Shown here in pieces: positions 36,100-43,186 of a stretch of DNA of 53,015 nt. Source of the DNA: SIG622 sp045604705 (lineage in GTDB: Bacteria > Bacillota > Clostridia > Oscillospirales > CAG-382); assembly GCA_045604705.1 (NCBI GenBank), contig JAZUOO010000003.1, positions 1 through 53,015 on the forward strand. The letters run 5' to 3'. Both the position numbers and the translations under genes were made by a program. How positions within the stretch are numbered: position 1 is the first letter of the stretch; each line of letters starts with the position of its first letter. The notes beneath the pieces were generated by a model, which saw nothing but the letters and a program-made list of their open reading frames with translations, was not told the origin of the DNA and did not search any database.

Positions 36100-37419
36100 T
36101 CAGTTGTTTTTCGGTTTGTCTTCCATCTGTTTTGCATTGGGATCCAGGCGGTATACCTTTACAGGACCATCCTTTTCCTGTTCGATATTTTCCATTCCCT
36201 TATCGGCAATAATGAGGTTGAGGGATGCGGGGTTTACCACTACGCCGAAACAGCTCTTATATTTTTCTTGAAGATCGCTGTAAGTGATTATGCAAATTCT
36301 TGCGTTTTCGCCGAAAACGGATTTAAGCTCGCCTATATCGGTAAATACCGGGAAAAATGTTTTATCCTCACCTGCTGCTGAATTCTTGAGGGTTATAAAT
36401 TTTAGCCGCCTGCCGTTGCCATTTGCAGGCTTGTATTTATCAAGACCTATGATTGCAGGTTTATCCTCTCTCATTTTTGCAATTCCGCTTTCGGTAAAGA
36501 ATATTTCGTGGTCATCCTTCACTTTACCTTCTTCGCCTTCGAAACACATTGGTACAAAGAAAAGGGATTTGGGGAATTCCTTGCAAAATGCACTCCAAAG
36601 GGTTGCACTGCTGAGATTTGCGTTTGTCTTATTAAGTAGCTGTTTTGCCTGAAGATAGCGTATCATAAGAGAATAACATCTCGAATTGAGAAGCATATAT
36701 TCTTTAAGCTCTCCCATTTTGGCAACCTCATCCCTTGCTACCTCACCGCCTCCTGCCTGAAGCATATCAACTTTAAGCTTAAGTATACCGTATCTGAAAA
36801 GGTTAGTAAAGAATACTCCCAGAGTTTTTTTATCGAGTTTTTCAACGGCAAGCGGTACCTCGGGGGCCTTTTCTACCACAAGATTTGCGTATTCCTCCTT
36901 GGTAAATATCTGTGCCGCACCACTGTTATCAATTGTTGGTATCTTGTTACCCGCACCCTTTGTGTAGATATACCACGCTTCTTCCTGCTTGAACATTGTT
37001 CCGACAAGATCCTTTGCTCTTGTTGCACTCTCGTTAAGAATCTGTTTCTTCCTTTCTTCGAGGTCTGCAATTTTTTCAGAAGCGTACCTTCCCGCATCTA
37101 TGGTTTCTTCTCTGCCCTCTTTACGCAAATTATTTTCTGCTATTATTCTGTCCTGTGGTATCTTATGCATAAGCTCAAAGGCAAGATCATCAAGCTTTGA
37201 TACATCTGTATCCTTAAAATCAAATTCCTCCCTGGTTATACCGAAAACTGCCGTTGCGGGATTATCCTTACTTGTCTTGCCCGGGATACCCATAATAAAG
37301 CCTGTTGTGTCGGTAACCTCCATAACATAAAGATTGAGGTCGTGGATTATACCTATAGTATAGTTAAGATTCTCACCTTTGAAAACCCTTCTGATCTGTA
37401 CTTTAACTGATTCACTCAT
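36100..37419 (-). CDS. SseB-like domain protein of unknown function
   Basis: 439 aa, soluble. The C-terminal part (about residues 240-425) resembles SseB: a FFVPMCFEGEE strand, then FFPVFTDIGELKSVF, and a GVVVNPASLNLIIADKGM ending typical of the family. A second, shorter repeat of the same pattern (WYIYTKGAGNKIPTI ... IFTKEEYANLV) lies at about 148-185. The N-terminal 130 residues are a mixed alpha/beta domain followed by a charged helix (about 105-145), not recognised. Own terminator; between a sugar kinase and pduQ on the same strand. No function should be assigned. Confidence 0.6.
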   Translation of the reverse strand: MSESVKVQIRRVFKGENLNYTIGIIHDLNLYVMEVTDTTGFIMGIPGKTSKDNPATAVFGITREEFDFKDTDVSKLDDLAFELMHKIPQDRIIAENNLRKEGREETIDAGRYASEKIADLEERKKQILNESATRAKDLVGTMFKQEEAWYIYTKGAGNKIPTIDNSGAAQIFTKEEYANLVVEKAPEVPLAVEKLDKKTLGVFFTNLFRYGILKLKVDMLQAGGGEVARDEVAKMGELKEYMLLNSRCYSLMIRYLQAKQLLNKTNANLSSATLWSAFCKEFPKSLFFVPMCFEGEEGKVKDDHEIFFTESGIAKMREDKPAIIGLDKYKPANGNGRRLKFITLKNSAAGEDKTFFPVFTDIGELKSVFGENARICIITYSDLQEKYKSCFGVVVNPASLNLIIADKGMENIEQEKDGPVKVYRLDPNAKQMEDKPKNN

Positions 37420-37523
37420 TTTCTACTCCTTTCAATCATTAATAAATTGTCAATTATGAATATATTATATCATATTATCTTATACTTTTCAAGCATTAAT
37501 ATTATATTTTATAATAATATTAT

Positions 37524-37562
37524 TGGTAAAAAAGAAAGACCGTCGCAAAAACATTACGACGG
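37524..37562 (-). terminator. Terminator of the long BMC operon
   Basis: Minus strand: CCGTCG, 11-base loop, CGACGG (37540-37562), then TCTTTCTTTTTT. It begins 9 bases after the pduQ stop. Confidence 0.85.
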
Positions 37563-37571
37563 AGTTCATTA

Positions 37572-38711
37572 TTATTTGAAAACTTCAATACCTTTGAGAA
37601 TCTTTTCAACGGCCGCAGCATCTATCTTTCGGGGATTAGTTACGGTACAAGCATCGTTCACCGCACTTTTTATAATATGTGCTTTAGCCTTTTCGTAATC
37701 CGGTTTTGTAACACCAGCATCGGCAAGTGTCTGAGGGATTCCCAACTGTTTGGACATTTTCCGTATTTCATTAACAAGATTCTGTGCGCCTTGCTTTTCG
37801 GAAAACGACGGAAGTCCGATAAATCTTGCAATTTTTGCCAATCTTTTGCAGACATTACTGCAATCACCATATTTTCCGTCTTCAAGCTCAGCATTATACT
37901 TCATAACATGATAAAGCATCATTGCGTTTGCTCTGCCGTGAGGGATGTGGAATACCGCACCCAATGCATGCGCAATACCATGGTTTACGCCGAGGCTTGC
38001 ATCGTTAAACGCCATGCCTGCAAGGCATGAGGCTGTGTGCATCTTTTCTCTTGCTTCAAGGTTGTTTCCATCCTTGCAGGCTCCGGGAAGATATTCAAAG
38101 CATAATTCAAGAGCCTTCTGTGCAAACGCGTCAGTGAAATCATTTGCACCTGTTGAGATATAGGCTTCCAGGGCGTGAGTTATTACATCAAAACCCGTGT
38201 CTGCCGTAATCGTCGGAGGAACGCTTTTTACAAGTTCGCTTGAAAGCACAGCCATATCAGGGAGAAGTTTGTCTGATACAAGAGGATATTTTACGCCTGC
38301 TTCTCTGTCAGTAATAACGGCAAATTTTGTGACTTCACTTCCTGTTCCGCTTGTTGTCGGGACAGCAATAAGAGGTATTCTCTCGCCGGTTTTTTTGCCA
38401 TACATAAGAATTGTTGATTTTGCGGCATCAATTGAAGAACCGCCACCAAGTGCCACAACGACATCGGTATTTTTTTCAAGGAGAAACTCAAGAGCTTTTA
38501 CTATAAGCTCGATGGGAGGATCCGGTATAGTTTCAGAGAAAATCGAAATATTCGTACATCCCGTCATGAGATTCTTTATCATATCTGCATTACCGGACTT
38601 CGCCATGAAAGCATCGGTAAATATTACTGCATTCTCATATTGAAGTTCTGAGAGAGATGAAAGCGCGTTTTCACCGAAAACTACTTTTGTTTTAATTTCA
38701 AATGTATTCAT
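37572..38711 (-). CDS. pduQ: Iron-containing alcohol dehydrogenase, PduQ-like 1-propanol dehydrogenase
   Basis: 379 aa. Class III (Fe-type) alcohol dehydrogenase. GGGSSIDAAK (about residues 88-97) is the NAD site and PTTSGTGSEVTKFAVI (about 117-132) follows. Metal ligands: Asp in DTGFDVITHALEAYIS (about 185), and the His residues of that segment and of GVNHGIAHALGAVFHIPHGRANA (about 242-264). In BMC loci this enzyme reduces propanal to 1-propanol and regenerates NAD. Last gene of the long operon, 15 bases after the regulator, with a weak ribosome site. Encapsulation is not obvious from the termini. Confidence 0.88.
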   Translation of the reverse strand: MNTFEIKTKVVFGENALSSLSELQYENAVIFTDAFMAKSGNADMIKNLMTGCTNISIFSETIPDPPIELIVKALEFLLEKNTDVVVALGGGSSIDAAKSTILMYGKKTGERIPLIAVPTTSGTGSEVTKFAVITDREAGVKYPLVSDKLLPDMAVLSSELVKSVPPTITADTGFDVITHALEAYISTGANDFTDAFAQKALELCFEYLPGACKDGNNLEAREKMHTASCLAGMAFNDASLGVNHGIAHALGAVFHIPHGRANAMMLYHVMKYNAELEDGKYGDCSNVCKRLAKIARFIGLPSFSEKQGAQNLVNEIRKMSKQLGIPQTLADAGVTKPDYEKAKAHIIKSAVNDACTVTNPRKIDAAAVEKILKGIEVFK

Positions 38712-38726
38712 TTATAATTACCGTCA

Positions 38727-39485
38727 TCAATAATATAGTTTTATTCCTTTACTTTCAAAGAAGTTTTTCCACTTTTCGTCAGGCTCGACATCCGTGACAA
38801 CAACGTCAACTCCGTCGAGACTTCCAAGCTTTACAAAGGAAATCTTATCAAATTTTGTGTGATCCACCGCAAGAATCACTGTCTTTGCAGATGACAGAAA
38901 GATCTTTTTAAGCTGTGCAAAGGGTTCTCTCGTGTCTGTAATACCCTTTTCTATGTCTAATCCTTTACAAGAAAGGATAGCGTAGTCAACATGATATTTT
39001 TCAACAATTTCTTCCGCTGCACTTCCGCAAAATGCCATGGATTCACTTCGGTACTGTCCGCCTGTTGAAATTATATTCCAATCATTTCCCGCGGGAAGAT
39101 CCAAAAGTATTTCAACTGAGTTTGTTATAATTGTTAGATTTTGTTTTGAAAAGATACTCTTTACGGCAAATATTGCTGTAGTACTCGAATCAAGAAGGAG
39201 ACTGTCGCCGTCCTTAATGAGTGATCCGATAATTTCTGCAATATATTTCTTACCACCAACATTGGTCTGCTTTCTTACAAGATATGAAAGTTCGCTTGCC
39301 GTATTATCATTTCTGACGGCACCTCCATATGTCTTTTGTGCATAACCGTCACTTTCGAGCTTTTCAAGATCGCGCCTGATGGTTTCTTCAGTAACATCAT
39401 ACTTTTCCGCAAGCTCAGATACCACAACCCTGCCGTCAAGCATAAGCTTCTGCAGTATCTCGTTTCTTCTTTCAATCGGAAGCAT
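38727..39485 (-). CDS. DeoR/GlpR-family transcriptional regulator
   Basis: 252 aa. N-terminal winged helix with the DeoR signature IERRNEILQKL..DGRVVVSELAEKYDVTEETIRRDLEKLE (about residues 4-46). The C-terminal sensor has the phosphosugar-type SSTTAIF and TNSVEIL pockets (about 100-125) and the ILAVDHTKFDK motif (about 203-213). DeoR proteins of this group usually sense a phosphorylated sugar intermediate. The gene starts one base after the pduT stop (TGATATG), so it is coupled to the operon it probably controls. I infer that it binds the TGTKGTTTT arrays upstream of both BMC promoters. Confidence 0.9.
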   Translation of the reverse strand: MLPIERRNEILQKLMLDGRVVVSELAEKYDVTEETIRRDLEKLESDGYAQKTYGGAVRNDNTASELSYLVRKQTNVGGKKYIAEIIGSLIKDGDSLLLDSSTTAIFAVKSIFSKQNLTIITNSVEILLDLPAGNDWNIISTGGQYRSESMAFCGSAAEEIVEKYHVDYAILSCKGLDIEKGITDTREPFAQLKKIFLSSAKTVILAVDHTKFDKISFVKLGSLDGVDVVVTDVEPDEKWKNFFESKGIKLYY

Positions 39486-39486
39486 A

Positions 39487-40038
39487 TCAGAGAATGGAGG
39501 CCCACAGGCTCTTGTCCGGATTTGGAATCACGGAAGAATCAAGGAGAAGTCCGTCTTCGCCAACCTTTAATCTTGCACTTTCAATTGCCGCACTTACTGC
39601 CGCAACATCACCGGTAAGAAGCATATACGATTTGCCACCCATACCTCTTGCAATGCGGAGCTCGATAAGGGAAACATCACTTGTCTTTGCTGCTGCATCT
39701 GCCGCAACAATTATGGCAGGTGTTGAGAAAGTTTCAAGAATACCGAGTGCCTTTGCATTTTCGATATTTGCTCCGCCGTAGATTGCGGGGAATATATCTT
39801 CGTGAGGATTACCGAGAACAAACGAATCAGTGAGTTTATCACCAAACTGAACCTTTGCAGCGTCTATTGCAGCAGAAATTGCAGAAAGCTCACCGGAGAT
39901 TATTGTGATGTACTTTCCGGGACAAATTACAGTTGCCTGAAGAATTTCTATATTTGCGGTCTTTATCATAAGGTCTGCGGCCGTTATACCTGTGGAGACT
40001 GTTTGATATTCAACCATTCCGAGTGCTTTATTTATCAT
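39487..40038 (-). CDS. pduT: BMC-T shell protein, PduT type with Fe-S cysteine
   Basis: 183 aa, two BMC domains in tandem (about residues 3-90 and 95-183), forming a pseudohexameric trimer in the shell. The first domain carries VICPGKY with Cys39 at the place where PduT binds one [4Fe-4S] cluster on the trimer axis. Domain two begins NAKALGILETFSTPAIIVAAD. Directly downstream of pduS, its known electron-transfer partner. Supports electron passage across the shell. Confidence 0.92.
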   Translation of the reverse strand: MINKALGMVEYQTVSTGITAADLMIKTANIEILQATVICPGKYITIISGELSAISAAIDAAKVQFGDKLTDSFVLGNPHEDIFPAIYGGANIENAKALGILETFSTPAIIVAADAAAKTSDVSLIELRIARGMGGKSYMLLTGDVAAVSAAIESARLKVGEDGLLLDSSVIPNPDKSLWASIL

Positions 40039-40061
40039 CTTCTATACCTCTTTTGTCTTTC

Positions 40062-41390
40062 TTAAAGTTCAACCACTACAAACTTATCGGTAACTTCCTT
40101 TACCTTACCATCAAAGGGACAGTGAACCGCAGTTCCAAGCTTTGCTTCATCATACGCACCGATGACATCTCCTGCCTTTACCTTATCTCCTGCTTTTACA
40201 CAAGCTGCTGACGGTACGCCGATACTCTGAGATAGCATTATCTTAAGGCTGTCAGATGTTACTTCTGTATCAACTATCGGAGCTTCCACGTCGTATTTTG
40301 CAAGACCGAGTCTTGCTATAAGCTTTGACATGGGGACTCTCTTGTAGTCTCTCATGGAGTCAACTTTGTCCGCTTCAATTCCTTTAGGTGGCATGATACC
40401 GCCTGCACGTAGCTTGCCCTTGAGTTCGCCTATAAGAGTCCTGGGATTAAGTCCCTGTCCGCAAGCATACATTTCGCAAAGTCCGCAAGAGGAACATGAG
40501 AACGCACCTATAAGTCCATTGACATCATTGCTGTTACCACTTGCGATTGCCCTCATTATTTTGTGGGGTTCAATCGGATGTCCGAGAAGATTTCTTGAAC
40601 ATAGGTCTGTACAGTATCTGCACTGGCAACAAGCTGCCATGGCTCTTTTAACATCTATTGTTATGGGCGTTACTCTTTTCTGTACTATGTAGGCGTTCCT
40701 CGGCATTACGAGTATTGCATTGGAGGTTTTTGTAACAACATCGCTCTTTGCGGCAAGTCTTCCGGTCATGGGACCGCCTGCAACAATAAGGGTATCGGGA
40801 TGTGTTTCACCGCCTGCCATTTTTATAAGCTCGCCATAGGTAATTCCGAGAGGCGCCCTAAAGGTACAAGGTCTATTAACCTCACCTGCAACCGTTATAT
40901 ATTTATGTGTTACAGGGGCATTTTCCTTCCATGCTCTGTATACGTTGTAGATTGTTTCAACATTATATACGATACATCCAACGGTTATCGGTAGTGCACC
41001 GGGATTTACCACTCTGCCGGTTGTTTCGTAGATAGTAACAACTTCGTCACCTGCGGGATAAATTTCCGGTAGAAATCCTATTTTTGTTTTAGGGCACTTG
41101 GAGAGGTTTACTTTTACTGCTTCTATTGCTTCGGTATATGCGTGCTTTACGGCAATTATTACCTGTGAAGCTTCAAGGGTATTTGCAATTTCCTCAAGTG
41201 TTTCCATTATTTCACTTGCGTAATTTGCAAGCATCTGTCTGTGAAGTTTAAGAAGCGGTTCACATTCTGCACAGTTGAGAATGATTGTATCTGCCGCCAT
41301 ATTAAGCTTTGCATATGAGGGAAAGCCAGCACCACCGGCACCGACAACACCCGCTTTTCGCATTATTTCGGAAAGCTTTGTAAGTTCCAT
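40062..41390 (-). CDS. pduS: PduS-type RnfC-like iron-sulfur flavoprotein
   Basis: 442 aa. The N-terminal RnfC/NuoF-like domain has VGAGGAGFPSYAKL (about residues 15-28) for FMN/NADH, and ILNCAECEPLL. A SLBB-like segment follows at about 170-210, and two [4Fe-4S] sets: CCQCRYCTDLC (about 256-266) and CSSCGLCEMYAC (about 302-313). A short barrel-like C-terminus ends with a KAGDVIGAYDEA biotinyl-like region. In Pdu compartments PduS is described as a cobalamin reductase. This locus is B12-independent, so here a general electron-transfer role, probably with PduT, is more likely. GAAAGGAAG precedes the ATG. Confidence 0.9.
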   Translation of the reverse strand: MELTKLSEIMRKAGVVGAGGAGFPSYAKLNMAADTIILNCAECEPLLKLHRQMLANYASEIMETLEEIANTLEASQVIIAVKHAYTEAIEAVKVNLSKCPKTKIGFLPEIYPAGDEVVTIYETTGRVVNPGALPITVGCIVYNVETIYNVYRAWKENAPVTHKYITVAGEVNRPCTFRAPLGITYGELIKMAGGETHPDTLIVAGGPMTGRLAAKSDVVTKTSNAILVMPRNAYIVQKRVTPITIDVKRAMAACCQCRYCTDLCSRNLLGHPIEPHKIMRAIASGNSNDVNGLIGAFSCSSCGLCEMYACGQGLNPRTLIGELKGKLRAGGIMPPKGIEADKVDSMRDYKRVPMSKLIARLGLAKYDVEAPIVDTEVTSDSLKIMLSQSIGVPSAACVKAGDKVKAGDVIGAYDEAKLGTAVHCPFDGKVKEVTDKFVVVEL

Positions 41391-41422
41391 TTATATACTT
41401 CCTTTCAAGATACTTTCGTATT

Positions 41423-41674
41423 TTACTGTTCGTCTACGATACCTACTATTGCAGCATCTACCGGAGCGTTTTCAAGATCGCATCCAACTCTTGCCGCAGA
41501 GCCTGTTGCTACTAGTACGGTTTCGCCGATACCTGCTCCTACATTGTCAATTGCAACAAATTCGCCTGTCTTTTCCATGTTTTCCAAAGGACTGATAACA
41601 AGAAGCTTCTGTCCTATAAGTCTTTCGTTTTTGCGTGTGGCAATTATACTGCCTACTACTTTTCCGATTACCAT
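41423..41674 (-). CDS. pduN: BMC-P vertex protein (EutN/CcmL/PduN)
   Basis: 83 aa. Forms pentamers that cap shell vertices. Starts MVIGKVVGSIIATRKNERL, the usual EutN/CcmL barrel start, and contains FVAIDNVGAGIGETVLVATGSAAR (about residues 39-62), the most conserved stretch, ending AIVGIVDEQ. It is the only pentamer gene seen in the locus. A structured gap of 141 bases separates it from the upstream BMC-H gene. Confidence 0.95.
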   Translation of the reverse strand: MVIGKVVGSIIATRKNERLIGQKLLVISPLENMEKTGEFVAIDNVGAGIGETVLVATGSAARVGCDLENAPVDAAIVGIVDEQ

Positions 41675-41711
41675 AAATATACAGTTCCTTTCGCAAAATT
41701 TCCTTTGCGGA

Positions 41712-41796
41712 TGTTACTCCGTATTCCCGAATCTGAGGACACCGAGTAACACTCGCAAAATTTTCCTGCACCGGGGACAGAATTAACCATCCCCGG
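41712..41796 (-). repeat. Two intercistronic hairpins downstream of the extended BMC-H gene
   Basis: CCGGGGA (41771-41777) with TCCCCGG (41790-41796), and TGTTACTC (41712-41719) with GAGTAACA (41744-41751). Neither has a U tract on the minus strand. A copy of AAATTTTGCGA flanks each side. Placement right after an abundant shell gene fits differential mRNA stability rather than termination. Confidence 0.6.
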
Positions 41797-41815
41797 ATAC
41801 ATATGTAATACTTTA

Positions 41816-42181
41816 TTACTTGAGTGCAGGAAGAATCTTTTCCACGTCTGTGTGGGGTCTGGGGATAACGTGAGTTGCGATAACTTCGCCGAGGCTGCCT
41901 GCTGCTGCTGCACCTGTTTCTACCGCTGCCTTAACTGCGCCTACATCGCCTCTTACCATTACGGATACGAGACCGGAACCGATCTTTTCAGTTCCTACGA
42001 GTTCAACGTTTGCTGCCTTGAGCATTGCATCTGCTGCTTCGATTGCTGCAACGAGACCTCTTGTTTCAATCATACCGAGTGCCTGCTGTACCATTTTTAC
42101 ATTCTCCTTTACTGTATTTGTTTCTTTTACTCCCACAACTGCTTCTGCCTTTGCGGATTTTGTTGTTTTCTTTGTTGCCAT
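41816..42181 (-). CDS. BMC-H shell protein with N-terminal extension and internal start
   Basis: 121 aa from the ATG at 42181 (GAAAGGAATAAAG upstream). Residues 1-29 are a Lys/Ala/Thr-rich tail (MATKKTTKSAKAEAVVG...), and residues 30-121 are a normal BMC-H domain with pore motif KIGSG. Met30 at 42094 has AAAGGAG 9 bases upstream, inside the coding sequence, so a 92-aa product is likely too. The 92-aa part is about 82% identical to the BMC-H encoded at 42533-42808, and the internal site aligns with that gene's own ribosome site. The tail may reach into the lumen and bind cargo, as proposed for PduB. Confidence 0.92.
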   Translation of the reverse strand: MATKKTTKSAKAEAVVGVKETNTVKENVKMVQQALGMIETRGLVAAIEAADAMLKAANVELVGTEKIGSGLVSVMVRGDVGAVKAAVETGAAAAGSLGEVIATHVIPRPHTDVEKILPALK

Positions 42182-42213
42182 ATCTTTATTCCTTTCGTGA
42201 AAAGGATTAGCAA

Positions 42214-42498
42214 TTATTTCTGAAGTCTTTTTGCGCTCAAAGCCACCATTCTGACGGTTTCGTCATGGGGATTTGCTATTACGTTTGAAGCCATAATGGG
42301 ATAAGCGGCATTATTCTTTGCACACTCTATAGCTTCTGTTACATCGGAAACGGAGCCTGTGATAACGACTGTTACCATTCTTCCGCCAAGCTTTCTTTCC
42401 CATGTCACGAATTCTACGTCTGCACTTTTAGTCATAACGTCAAGTGCACTGGTTGCAGCGACTACGCCCGAAACTTCAATAAAGCCGAGTGATTTCAT
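42214..42498 (-). CDS. Divergent BMC-H shell protein
   Basis: 94 aa, one BMC domain: LGFIEVSGVVAATSALDVMTKSADVEFV at the start, then KLGGRMVTVVITGSVSDVTEAIECA. The pore loop reads LGGR instead of the IGSG of its neighbours, placing an arginine at or near the hexamer pore. The C-terminus is longer and basic (SAKRLQK). Situated between two nearly identical BMC-H genes, so it is a separate shell component with its own permeability or partner role. Confidence 0.85.
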   Translation of the reverse strand: MKSLGFIEVSGVVAATSALDVMTKSADVEFVTWERKLGGRMVTVVITGSVSDVTEAIECAKNNAAYPIMASNVIANPHDETVRMVALSAKRLQK

Positions 42499-42532
42499 AC
42501 TCTCAACCTTTCCTGTAGTGTCACGGTTTTAC

Positions 42533-42808
42533 TCAGATCTTGGGAAGAATCTTTTCCACGTCTGCGTGGGGTCTGGGAATTACGTGAGTTGCGATGATTT
42601 CGCCGAGACGGGAAGCTGCTGCTGTACCGGATTCAACTGCTGCCTTTACTGCACCAACGTCGCCTCTTACCATTACGGATACGAGACCTGAGCCGATCTT
42701 CCCTGTACCAACGAGTGTTACCTCTGCTGCCTTTACCATTGCGTCAGCTGCTTCGATTGCTGCTGTGAGTCCTCTTGTTTCAATCATTCCGAGAGATTCC
42801 TGTGCCAT
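42533..42808 (-). CDS. BMC-H major shell protein (PduA/PduJ-like)
   Basis: 91 aa, canonical hexamer-forming BMC domain: LGMIETRGLTAAIEAADAM, pore KIGSGLVSVMVRGDVGAV (about residues 37-54), C-terminal IATHVIPRPHADVEKILP. Likely a main facet protein letting propanediol through. AGGAGGAATAG is 6 bases before the ATG. Close paralogue of the gene at 41816-42181. Confidence 0.95.
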   Translation of the reverse strand: MAQESLGMIETRGLTAAIEAADAMVKAAEVTLVGTGKIGSGLVSVMVRGDVGAVKAAVESGTAAASRLGEIIATHVIPRPHADVEKILPKI

Positions 42809-42841
42809 TTTTCTATTCCTCCAAAAAATTATTTATAAAAT

Positions 42842-43156
42842 TTAGTTTTTATCGTATGCGTTGAGTCCGAGCATCTTGTCTGCGCCCTTTTCCACGCTTG
42901 CGATTATGTGTTTTGTGACAACGCCGGTTATTGCGTTTGCCGCAGCTTCTGCCGCATCAACTGCCGCAGTTACGTCCTCTACGCTTCCTCTGAATTTCAC
43001 CAGAATCTGAAGCGGTACCGGAAGTCCGTCCGGATTTGCGGGCTTGTTTTTGTCAAAGGGTTCTACGGTTACGTTTGCCGCCTTGCAGCCTGCATCGCAC
43101 GCAGCAAATGCCGCTACAAGTCCGTAGACCTCTATCATTCCTACTGCATGTGACAT
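42842..43156 (-). CDS. BMC-H shell protein with enlarged pore loop
   Basis: 104 aa. BMC start AVGMIEVYGLVAAFAACDAGCKAANVTV and the later ILVKFRGSVEDVTAAVDAAEAAA are clear. The segment that normally forms the beta-turn and pore (KIGSG) is replaced by a stretch about nine residues longer, FDKNKPANPDGLPVPLQ (about residues 34-50). This could close, widen or chemically change the pore. First shell gene of the operon, 31 bases after the zinc alcohol dehydrogenase, with GAAAGGAATT upstream. Confidence 0.88.
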   Translation of the reverse strand: MSHAVGMIEVYGLVAAFAACDAGCKAANVTVEPFDKNKPANPDGLPVPLQILVKFRGSVEDVTAAVDAAEAAANAITGVVTKHIIASVEKGADKMLGLNAYDKN

Positions 43157-43186
43157 ATTACATAATTCCTTTCTTCAAGTTAAGAA

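Noticed and set aside
35031..37419. Sugar kinase and SseB-like gene as part of the BMC operon
   Set aside because: A strong terminator at 37524-37562 ends the BMC operon, and the SseB-like gene has its own terminator at 36056-36088.
41668..41913. 81-codon minus-strand frame between BMC-H and EutN
   Set aside because: It overlaps the BMC-H 3' end out of frame and runs through the hairpin gap without a ribosome site.
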